From JBJEXX01 sp051886215 (GTDB lineage: Bacteria > Bacillota_I > Bacilli_A > RF39 > UBA660), in contig JBJEXX010000082.1 of NCBI GenBank assembly GCA_051886215.1, positions 1 to 35,393 of the forward strand: a stretch of DNA of 35,393 nt, given 5' to 3'. The position numbers and the translations under genes are program-made. Shown here in pieces: positions 1 through 5,490 of this stretch. The number at the start of each line of letters is the position of its first letter. The stretch's first letter is position 1. The notes under the pieces were generated by a model. That model ran no database searches. It saw only the letters and a program-made list of their open reading frames with translations, and was not told the DNA's origin.

Positions 1-2
1 TT

Positions 3-182
3 TATTTATTTATAAGAGTATATTTTATAAATCTCCCGACTTTGGAAACACTATCTTTAAAAGATTACTATTTGATTAATTTAACAGGACATGGTAGTAT
101 AATGATGAGTAAAAAACCAGAACAATTAAAAAATATTGAAATCATTGGTAGAAAATTACCTGAAAGGATATATATAAAATAA
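3..182 (+). CDS. C-terminal fragment of an unknown protein, cut by the window start
   Basis: The frame is open from the first full codon to a TAA at 180-182, giving 59 residues. There is no ribosome binding site ahead of the internal ATGs at 102 and 105, so this reads as the end of a longer gene that begins outside the window. The visible end contains a NLTGHGSIMMSKKPEQL stretch and ends in a basic GRKLPERIYIK tail. I do not recognise the family. It is followed by a hairpin shared with the convergent small gene on the other strand. Codon use and AT content match the neighbours. It could also be spurious open sequence, since AT-rich DNA gives short open frames and only 59 codons are visible. 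Confidence 0.45.
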   Translation, partial: YLFIRVYFINLPTLETLSLKDYYLINLTGHGSIMMSKKPEQLKNIEIIGRKLPERIYIK

Positions 183-192
183 AATAATAAAA

Positions 193-210
193 GCACATTT
201 TAAAATGTGC
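193..210. terminator. Bidirectional terminator between convergent genes
   Basis: A perfect 9-bp inverted repeat, GCACATTTT/AAAATGTGC, lies between the stop at 182 and the stop of the minus-strand gene at 220. Read on the minus strand it is followed by TTTTATTATTTTA, a good intrinsic terminator tail. On the plus strand the tail is weaker (CTTTGTT). Confidence 0.75.
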
Positions 211-219
211 CTTTGTTAC

Positions 220-354
220 TTATCTACATTGATTATTACCAGAGAAAATAAAGAAAATTATAAATATTACTAAAATTATCCAAAACCAGCCAGCTCCGAA
301 ACCGTCATTGTTTCCATAATATGCAACCGGGCATCCACATCCGTATCCGTACAT
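220..354 (-). CDS. YjcZ-like small Gly/Cys/Tyr-rich membrane peptide (44 aa)
   Basis: A 44-residue gene read on the minus strand. A good AAGGAGTG ribosome binding site lies about 8-10 bases before its ATG. The N-terminus is MYGYGCGCPVAYYG, rich in Gly, Tyr and Cys. It is followed by a single strongly hydrophobic helix (about residues 24-38, WFWIILVIFIIFFIF) and a short polar end, GNNQCR. This layout matches the YjcZ family of tiny Firmicutes proteins, first noted in Bacillus sporulation: a Gly/Tyr-rich head plus one membrane segment. The function of that family is poorly known. The gene ends at a strong terminator at 193-210. The family call rests on composition and layout only. That the ORF is real is supported by its ribosome binding site, terminator and non-random protein. 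Confidence 0.65.
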   Translation of the reverse strand: MYGYGCGCPVAYYGNNDGFGAGWFWIILVIFIIFFIFSGNNQCR

Positions 355-458
355 AAATATACACTCCTTTCAGTATATTATATTGGATAATGAAAAAAAG
401 AAATATATTATAAACCTATTACTAGTAATAATTATAAAGAAAAAATCATATATAAAAT

Positions 459-468
459 AGGAGGATTA
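459..468 (+). promoter_or_regulatory. Shine-Dalgarno of the FTR-like gene
   Basis: TAGGAGGATT ends just before the ATG at 470. It is a near-perfect match to the 16S anti-SD and fixes the start of this 65-aa gene. Confidence 0.6.
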
Positions 469-469
469 A

Positions 470-667
470 ATGAAAGTTATTTTAAATCCAGATAAAGAAA
501 TAGTAAAAAAAATAAAAGAAGGATTAAAAAAGAAAAATGGATATTGTCCATGTAGAATAGAAAAAAATGAAGATACAAAATGTATGTGTAAAGAATTTAG
601 AGATCAGATTAAAGACGAAAACTTTGAAGGATTCTGTCATTGTATGCTTTACTATAAAGAAAAGTGA
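470..667 (+). CDS. Ferredoxin-thioredoxin reductase catalytic-domain-like protein (65 aa)
   Basis: The protein carries three Cys-x-Cys motifs: CPC at 26-28, CMC at 38-40 and CHC at 56-58. In the ferredoxin-thioredoxin reductase (FTR) catalytic beta chain, four of six such cysteines hold a 4Fe-4S cluster and two form the redox-active disulfide, one in the first CPC and one in the final CHC. All six positions are present here. At 65 residues it is shorter than plant or cyanobacterial beta chains (about 110), lacking most of the N-terminal helices. Small stand-alone versions occur in anaerobic Firmicutes and archaea, and their partners are mostly unknown. No variable chain, ferredoxin or thioredoxin gene lies beside it here. 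It has its own ribosome binding site and ends in TGA. The next gene has its own promoter, so this is probably monocistronic. The family call is confident; the redox partner is not known. Confidence 0.8.
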   Translation: MKVILNPDKEIVKKIKEGLKKKNGYCPCRIEKNEDTKCMCKEFRDQIKDENFEGFCHCMLYYKEK

Positions 668-679
668 TATGTATTTTTC

Positions 680-709
680 TTGAAAAAAAATATAAAAATA
701 GTGTATAAT
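680..709 (+). promoter_or_regulatory. Promoter of the kinase-like gene
   Basis: TTGAAA at 680-685 and TATAAT at 704-709 are separated by 18 bases. The start codon follows at 732, so the leader is only about 15 bases. Confidence 0.6.
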
Positions 710-731
710 ATGGAACTATGGAAGTGATAAT

Positions 732-1493
732 ATGGAAAATGTTCCTACCATTAATAAAGATTATATAGATTATGCAGATAGAAAATATGAAGGCTTAAAA
801 GAAATTTCGTTTAAAAGAACAGACAGTATATCTATATTAGGAAGATTTGTAACAAGCAGTAAAAAGAGTGAAGATACTTTTTCCAATTCTACAGAAGGGG
901 TTATGATTTTACAGAATGAAACAAATAAAAATATAGGTTATAGAATAGATGAAGAAATAGGTAATTATGGAAGTTTTGACAATTTTAAACTTTGTCATAT
1001 GACTTCAGAACCTAAATTTATTCATGAATTAATAAAAAGACAGCCCAATATTAAAAGAACAGATTTTCCAACAGGAATAGTTACTATTGATCATTATTGT
1101 GTAGGAGAAGAAATATCTTTTTATGAAGACTATATATCTTTAAGCGAGTATATTTCTCCAAGGAAAGATTCTTTAGTATTTCCGGAAAAAGTATTTTTAA
1201 ATTTAGTATTAAACTTGAAAGAATTAAATGATAATGATATATATTATTTTGATATTCATAATAATAATTTTTTAATAAAAGATGAAAAAGTAAAAATAAT
1301 AGATTTTGACTCTATGTATACAAGATTAGAATTTAGTCAACATGCATTAGAAAATCAAAGTTATAATTTTTCGTTATTATTAAAGAAAAATTTAAAAACT
1401 TTAGGAATCAATGAAACTATAGAGTTAAGCAATGAGAAACCTATAGATGACGCCATAGAAAAAATATTAATACTTGGACAAAAATACAGATAG
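732..1493 (+). CDS. Protein-kinase-like / phosphotransferase-like protein
   Basis: A 253-residue protein with the signature of the protein-kinase/aminoglycoside-phosphotransferase fold in its C-terminal half. The catalytic loop reads YFDIHNNNFLI, with catalytic Asp174, a His at 176 as in HGDLHPGN-type enzymes, and metal-binding Asn179. The activation-loop start reads IIDFDSM, with Asp191 replacing the DFG Asp and DFD in place of DFG. A hinge-like stretch (FYEDYISLSEYI) precedes the loop. No transmembrane segment or sensor domain is seen. No glycine-rich loop is obvious in the N-terminal 100 residues, so the N-lobe is divergent. Both catalytic acidic residues are kept, so activity is plausible but the substrate is unknown. 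It sits in an apparent two-gene unit with a 56-aa ORF starting 14 bases downstream. The start at 732 is preceded by a GAAGTGAT ribosome binding site. Confidence 0.6.
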   Translation: MENVPTINKDYIDYADRKYEGLKEISFKRTDSISILGRFVTSSKKSEDTFSNSTEGVMILQNETNKNIGYRIDEEIGNYGSFDNFKLCHMTSEPKFIHELIKRQPNIKRTDFPTGIVTIDHYCVGEEISFYEDYISLSEYISPRKDSLVFPEKVFLNLVLNLKELNDNDIYYFDIHNNNFLIKDEKVKIIDFDSMYTRLEFSQHALENQSYNFSLLLKKNLKTLGINETIELSNEKPIDDAIEKILILGQKYR

Positions 1494-1507
1494 AAAGAAG
1501 GAAAAAT

Positions 1508-1678
1508 ATGGAATTCAAGTTAATAGAAAGAGATGCTACTGGCAAAAGTAAAGAGTTGAAACTATTGATTAGAGAAGAAAATAAACATGAATTCAAAATA
1601 GTAGAGATAAATGAAAGAGTTACTTATCCGGATGAGCCTAAAAAATTAACTAAATTTAAAAGAAACAAACAATATTAG
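1508..1678 (+). CDS. Small hypothetical protein (56 aa)
   Basis: A 56-residue ORF beginning MEFKLIERDATGKSKELK, with an AAGAAGG ribosome binding site 5-8 bases upstream and a TAG stop at 1676-1678 that lies inside a terminator hairpin. The protein is highly charged and rich in Lys and Glu, has no Cys and no membrane segment, and ends in a basic FKRNKQY tail. It follows the kinase-like gene by 14 bases, so the two are probably co-transcribed. I do not recognise a family. A short beta-rich fold is suggested by its alternating hydrophobic residues (FKLIERD, LKLLIRE, FKIVEIN). Its place directly after a kinase-like protein makes a substrate or partner role possible, but this is only context. Confidence 0.6.
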   Translation: MEFKLIERDATGKSKELKLLIREENKHEFKIVEINERVTYPDEPKKLTKFKRNKQY

Positions 1679-1689
1679 TTTCTTTTTTT
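1659..1689 (+). terminator. Intrinsic terminator after the kinase-like unit
   Basis: An AAAGAAAC/GTTTCTTT stem (1659-1666 with 1678-1685) with an 11-base loop, followed by a T run. It overlaps the stop codon of the 56-aa ORF. Confidence 0.65.
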
Positions 1690-1697
1690 GTGTATTT

Positions 1698-1712
1698 TGA
1701 TATAATTATAAT
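1698..1712 (+). promoter_or_regulatory. Extended -10 promoter of galE
   Basis: TGATATAAT at 1698-1706 is an extended -10. A second TATAAT lies at 1707-1712. No convincing -35 is seen. It follows the previous terminator's T run by fewer than 10 bases. Confidence 0.45.
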
Positions 1713-1724
1713 GGAGGTAATGAT

Positions 1725-2720
1725 ATGAAAATATTAGTAACTGGAGGATGTGGTTTTATAGGTAGCCACACATGTGTAGAACTTTTAGATAATAATTATG
1801 AGGTAGTAATTATTGATAATTTATCTAATTCTAAAGAAGACGTTGTAAACAAAATAGAAAAGATAACAAACAAAAAACTTAAATTTTATAAAGGAGATGT
1901 AAGAGATAAAGCTTTACTAGAAAAAATCTTTGATGAAAATAAAATAGATGCTGTTATACATTTTGCTGGTTACAAAGCAGTAGGTGAATCTGTTAGTAAA
2001 CCTCTAATGTATTATCATAATAATTTATTATCAACAATTAATTTATGTGAAGTAATGAAAGAAAAAGATTGTAAAAAAATAGTCTTTTCATCTAGTGCAA
2101 CAGTATATGGTAAACCAAAATCACTTCCTATAAGAGAAGATTTTCCTTTATCTACAACTAATCCTTATGGAACAACTAAACTTATGATTGAACAGATTTT
2201 AAAAGATTTATATATTTCAGATAATGATTGGTCTATTGCGGTACTTAGGTATTTTAATCCAATTGGTGCACATGAGTCTGGTTTAATTGGTGAAAATCCT
2301 AACGATATTCCAAATAACTTAATGCCTTATATTGTAAAAGTAGCTACAAAAGAATTACCAATTTTAAATGTTTTTGGTAATGACTATGATACTCATGATG
2401 GTACTGGTGTAAGAGATTATATTCATGTTGTTGATCTTGCCAAAGGACATATAAAAGCCCTAGAAAAAATAGATAAAGACAAAGGAATAGATTATTATAA
2501 CTTAGGAACAGGAACTGGTTACAGTGTATTAGACTTAGTAAATACTTTTCAAAAAGTAAATAATATAGAAATAAAATATCAAATTACTGATAGACGTCCA
2601 GGTGATATTGATGCATGTTATGCTGATCCAACATACGCCAAAGAACACTTGAACTGGAAAGCTGAAAAGAATATAGAGGATATGTGTCGTGATGCTTATA
2701 ATTTTGTAAAAAATAATTAA
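1725..2720 (+). CDS. galE: UDP-glucose 4-epimerase
   Basis: GalE interconverts UDP-glucose and UDP-galactose in the Leloir pathway, and supplies UDP-galactose for surface glycans. The protein has 331 residues, the usual GalE size. It opens with the NAD-binding Rossmann motif GGCGFIGSH (residues 7-15). The short-chain dehydrogenase catalytic set is intact: Ser124 in SSSATVYG, Tyr148 in NPYGTTK and Lys152. A typical NxxGTGxGYSVLDLV stretch and the RRPGDIDACYAD end are also present. The start is preceded by TGGAGG. Twenty-one bases downstream begins a 477-aa unknown, then a TSCPD-domain gene. All three are closely spaced and probably co-transcribed, but no other sugar genes are nearby. Whether it also accepts N-acetylated sugars cannot be told from sequence. 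Confidence 0.96.
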   Translation: MKILVTGGCGFIGSHTCVELLDNNYEVVIIDNLSNSKEDVVNKIEKITNKKLKFYKGDVRDKALLEKIFDENKIDAVIHFAGYKAVGESVSKPLMYYHNNLLSTINLCEVMKEKDCKKIVFSSSATVYGKPKSLPIREDFPLSTTNPYGTTKLMIEQILKDLYISDNDWSIAVLRYFNPIGAHESGLIGENPNDIPNNLMPYIVKVATKELPILNVFGNDYDTHDGTGVRDYIHVVDLAKGHIKALEKIDKDKGIDYYNLGTGTGYSVLDLVNTFQKVNNIEIKYQITDRRPGDIDACYADPTYAKEHLNWKAEKNIEDMCRDAYNFVKNN

Positions 2721-2741
2721 TAATTAAAAGGAGGTTTTAAA

Positions 2742-4175
2742 ATGAATGATAAATTTGATAATAATACACAAGAACAAATCAATAATTTTATAACTTCCTT
2801 TAATAATGTATTTAAAGGTATTGCCACTAAAGAAACTCTACAAAAAAAGATAAATAATAATCTGAATTATAATATTGAATATTCTGATTCCTTAAGTTGT
2901 GATTTTGAATATAATCCTTATTTAAAAATACTTGTTATAAATAGCAAAAATATAGAAAAAGAAGAACAAATTTTATTTAAAGCATTTACTAAAATAATAA
3001 TGACTAATATAGAAAAAGGACAAGTTACATCAGGATTTGAAATAATAGAAGTAAATAGCGTAACAAACAAGAACATAAATGATGTTTTTTTAGAACTTAT
3101 AGGGCGGGAATATAATAAATATATGAAACAAGATATTATTGAAAACTCTATATTAAATATAATGGAAATTATTTTTCCTAAAAACATATTAAAAGAATAT
3201 TTAATCAACTCTAATATATTACAAAACAAAATAGAAAATATTAAAGTTTTAAATCAATTATTGGAAGAATTAGAAAATATAAGACAAACAAGTAGTGATA
3301 TTTACCAAAAACGAGGAGAACTTGAAAATGTTATTCTTGATTTATATGATCCAAATGATAAGAATGATGATTTAGTTTTAAAAGAATTAAATGCTCTTAT
3401 AGAAAATATGAAAAATCCTAATTTGGATAAATTTTATACTATTATTAATCAAAATATACATGATAAAAATTTATTAAAAAAGTATCCTATACTTTTTAAA
3501 GCTTATGAAACTGTTAAATTAGCTAATGATAATAAATTAGAATTAATAATAAAAAATTATAAAGATTATTTATCAAGTGAATTATATGTTTTAAGAAAAA
3601 TTCTTAATATCAATAATGATGATTTTATTATACAAAAGAATAATTATAATAGTGAGCTTTTCTCGTATAATAGTATGTACCTTGATATATTAAATAAAAA
3701 ATCTTCTTATGAATTCTATGATAAATATCAAATATACCATCAACTAATAAATTTAATAGATATAGGTTATTTGAAAATATCAGATATAGACAAAATAAAC
3801 ATTTATTATAATGATTTTATAGACTATGAAATAGATTCATCATCTAATCAGGAATCCTATATAATAAAAAATGAATTTGCTAATAATTATATTTTAATAG
3901 AAAATGAAAATAAAAATACAATAATAAAATTTGATGATAAAAGTACCTGTATTTATGAAAAAAGAGATGTATTAGATTTACAAGGAATATATAATTTAGA
4001 ATATATTAATAATTTAATAGATAAGAATGTTGAAGTATTCTATAATGAAGATATGGATAACTATATTTTTTATAATAATAAAAAAATAATTAATCCCAAT
4101 GATATAGAAGGAAATATAGTATTAAATACGTCGCTTGTTTTACTAAACAATCTAAAAAATAACAGTAAAAAATAA
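2742..4175 (+). CDS. Hypothetical protein, Asn-rich, 477 aa
   Basis: A soluble-looking protein of 477 residues with no signal peptide and no membrane helix. It is preceded by AAGGAGG, 7 bases from the ATG. It is rich in Asn, Ile, Lys and Asp. Residues about 70-110 contain a stretch (KEEQILFKAFTKIIMTNIEK) that looks helical, and residues about 155-200 look like a coiled coil. The last third has many Tyr and looks more beta-rich. No catalytic motif, nucleotide-binding loop or zinc site was found. It lies between galE and the TSCPD gene with 21- and 11-base gaps. I do not recognise the family; sequence or structure comparison would be needed to place it. Long, Asn-rich, fast-evolving proteins of this type are common in AT-rich reduced Bacilli. 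Confidence 0.7.
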   Translation: MNDKFDNNTQEQINNFITSFNNVFKGIATKETLQKKINNNLNYNIEYSDSLSCDFEYNPYLKILVINSKNIEKEEQILFKAFTKIIMTNIEKGQVTSGFEIIEVNSVTNKNINDVFLELIGREYNKYMKQDIIENSILNIMEIIFPKNILKEYLINSNILQNKIENIKVLNQLLEELENIRQTSSDIYQKRGELENVILDLYDPNDKNDDLVLKELNALIENMKNPNLDKFYTIINQNIHDKNLLKKYPILFKAYETVKLANDNKLELIIKNYKDYLSSELYVLRKILNINNDDFIIQKNNYNSELFSYNSMYLDILNKKSSYEFYDKYQIYHQLINLIDIGYLKISDIDKINIYYNDFIDYEIDSSSNQESYIIKNEFANNYILIENENKNTIIKFDDKSTCIYEKRDVLDLQGIYNLEYINNLIDKNVEVFYNEDMDNYIFYNNKKIINPNDIEGNIVLNTSLVLLNNLKNNSKK

Positions 4176-4186
4176 ATGGAGGAAAA

Positions 4187-4438
4187 ATGAAGAAAGTTGA
4201 ATATATACCTAGTGGTGTTTGCTCTAAAAAAATAATTGTAGAAAGTGAAGATAATATAATTACTAAAGTTCAAATAATTGGTGGATGCCCTGGTAACAGT
4301 TTAGGTGTTTCAAAACTTTGTGTAGGAAGAAATATAGATGAAATAATAAACGATTTAAAAGGTGTTAAATGTGGTATGAAAAGTACCTCTTGTCCAGATC
4401 AACTTACAAAGGCCTTAGAAGAGTTAAAAAGACAATAA
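4187..4438 (+). CDS. TSCPD-domain protein of the TIGR03905 type
   Basis: An 83-residue protein ending in the hallmark TSCPD motif (residues 67-71). It has five cysteines at 12, 34, 45, 62 and 69 and a GGCPGNSLGVSKL stretch near 32-44. Stand-alone TSCPD proteins of this length form the TIGR03905 family found in Clostridia and other anaerobes. A related domain ends some class II (B12-dependent) ribonucleotide reductases. The biochemical role is not established; the conserved Cys residues suggest metal binding or redox. The start has TGGAGG a few bases upstream. It is the last gene of the galE unit, though no clear terminator follows before the hsp20 promoter. Confidence 0.85.
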   Translation: MKKVEYIPSGVCSKKIIVESEDNIITKVQIIGGCPGNSLGVSKLCVGRNIDEIINDLKGVKCGMKSTSCPDQLTKALEELKRQ

Positions 4439-4499
4439 ATAAAAAATAGTATAAATAAGAAAAAAATAACACATTATATAATTGTAAACATAAATATTT

Positions 4500-4526
4500 T
4501 TGGCACTCGCACTTGACAAGTGCCAA
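4500..4526 (+). promoter_or_regulatory. CIRCE operator (HrcA binding site)
   Basis: TTGGCACTC, exactly 9 bases, then AAGTGCCAA. This matches the CIRCE layout (GCACTC-N9-GAGTGC core) with one mismatch in the right arm (AAGTGC for GAGTGC). It overlaps the -35 box of the hsp20 promoter, which is the expected place for HrcA repression. The outer bases extend the inverted repeat with T and A runs. Confidence 0.85.
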
Positions 4527-4540
4527 AAAATGAGTATAAT
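4513..4540 (+). promoter_or_regulatory. Vegetative promoter of hsp20
   Basis: A perfect TTGACA at 4513-4518 and a perfect TATAAT at 4535-4540, 16 bases apart. The -35 lies inside the CIRCE element, so repressor and polymerase would compete. Confidence 0.85.
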
Positions 4541-4584
4541 TATAATTGTAAGTAAAAAAAACTTACAAGAAAGGATGATGAAAT

Positions 4585-4983
4585 ATGGATTTATTTCCAA
4601 ATAAGTTTTATTTAAACGACATTTTTGATGATTTCATGCCTACAAAAACTCAAAATCATCACATGAAATGTGATATCTATGAAAAGGATGGGTTGTATAA
4701 TATCGAGATGGATATACCTGGTTTTGATAAAAAAGATATTACTATAGAAAATAATGATAATTATTTAACTATTACTGCAGAAAAAAAAGAAGAAACTGAA
4801 GAAAATGAAGACAAGAATTATATAAGAAGAGAAAGAGTATATGGAAAATATCAAAGATCATTTTATTTAGGTGATTTAGATAGTGAAAATATAAAAGCTA
4901 ATTTTAAAGATGGTATGTTAAAAATTACTGTACCTAAAAAAGCAGAAATAGAAAATAAAAAAGTTATAGAAATAGAAGATTAA
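4585..4983 (+). CDS. Small heat-shock protein, Hsp20/alpha-crystallin family
   Basis: An ATP-independent holdase chaperone that keeps unfolding proteins soluble. The 132-residue protein has a short N-terminal arm (about 30 residues, DLFPNKFYLNDIFDDF), then an alpha-crystallin domain: DIYEKDGLYNIEMDIPGFDKKDI, the DNYLTITAEKKEE strand, and NIKANFKDGMLKITVPKK near the end. The C-terminus has VIEIED, which contains an I-x-I-like anchor used for oligomer assembly. The start is preceded by AAAGGATG. It is the only gene between a CIRCE-overlapped promoter and a terminator, so it is monocistronic and probably repressed by HrcA and induced by heat. In many Firmicutes CIRCE controls groEL and dnaK, and control of hsp20 is less usual. 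Confidence 0.95.
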   Translation: MDLFPNKFYLNDIFDDFMPTKTQNHHMKCDIYEKDGLYNIEMDIPGFDKKDITIENNDNYLTITAEKKEETEENEDKNYIRRERVYGKYQRSFYLGDLDSENIKANFKDGMLKITVPKKAEIENKKVIEIED

Positions 4984-5003
4984 AGAGCTTAAGCTCTTTT
5001 TTT
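4982..5003 (+). terminator. Intrinsic terminator of hsp20
   Basis: A perfect palindrome AAAGAGCTTAAGCTCTTT (4982-4999) that overlaps the TAA stop, followed by a T run that leads directly into the next extended -10. Confidence 0.8.
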
Positions 5004-5004
5004 A

Positions 5005-5013
5005 TGTTATAAT
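5005..5013 (+). promoter_or_regulatory. Extended -10 promoter of the 140-aa membrane protein gene
   Basis: TGTTATAAT, an extended -10, starts 2 bases after the hsp20 terminator T run. There is no recognisable -35, since that position is inside the terminator stem. The gene starts at 5029, giving a leader of about 10 bases with a GGTGAT ribosome binding site. Confidence 0.55.
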
Positions 5014-5028
5014 CATATTGGTGATAAT

Positions 5029-5451
5029 ATGAAGAATAAAGAAAAAGAAATTTATTTAGAACAAAAAAGTAATACGTTTTTATGTTTAGTTATATGTTTG
5101 ATATTAATTATAGGTATGACATTTAAAACTTTTTATAATAATGAATCTATAGAAATGCTAATAATATTAATAATACCAATATTATTTTTAAATGCAACTT
5201 TTTTTACACTAATAAATATTTTAAAAAATACTTTTATAGAAAAAACTGTATTTAATTTAAAAAATAAGAGACAAATTAATAATTTAACTTATATATTAAT
5301 GATATTTATTTTATCTATTATTCTTATTATATATAAAGATACAACCGCTATTAATAATTTATATTGTTTAGTGCTAATAGGTATTAATTTTCTATACTCA
5401 TCTTTAATAATTAAAAAAATATTTGATTATGAGATGGAAAATAAAAAATAA
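5029..5451 (+). CDS. Hypothetical four-helix membrane protein
   Basis: A 140-residue protein with four hydrophobic segments at about residues 17-34, 44-65, 86-103 and 109-128, separated by short polar loops. The N-terminus is cytoplasmic-looking (MKNKEKEIYLEQK) and the C-terminus is charged (KKIFDYEMENKK), so both ends are probably inside. No conserved polar residues within the helices suggest a transporter or enzyme. GGTGAT sits 3 bases before the ATG, which fixes the start. The gene stands between the hsp20 terminator and the phosphoketolase gene (39 bases downstream), with which it may be co-transcribed. I do not recognise the family. Confidence 0.7.
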   Translation: MKNKEKEIYLEQKSNTFLCLVICLILIIGMTFKTFYNNESIEMLIILIIPILFLNATFFTLINILKNTFIEKTVFNLKNKRQINNLTYILMIFILSIILIIYKDTTAINNLYCLVLIGINFLYSSLIIKKIFDYEMENKK

Positions 5452-5490
5452 ATATGATAAAATGACTATAGAATAAAGAAGGGTGAAGAT

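Noticed and set aside
2918..3229. Minus-strand open frame of about 100 codons opposite the 477-aa gene
   Set aside because: It is a reverse shadow of an AT-rich coding gene, with Phe/Ile-rich composition and no ribosome binding site.
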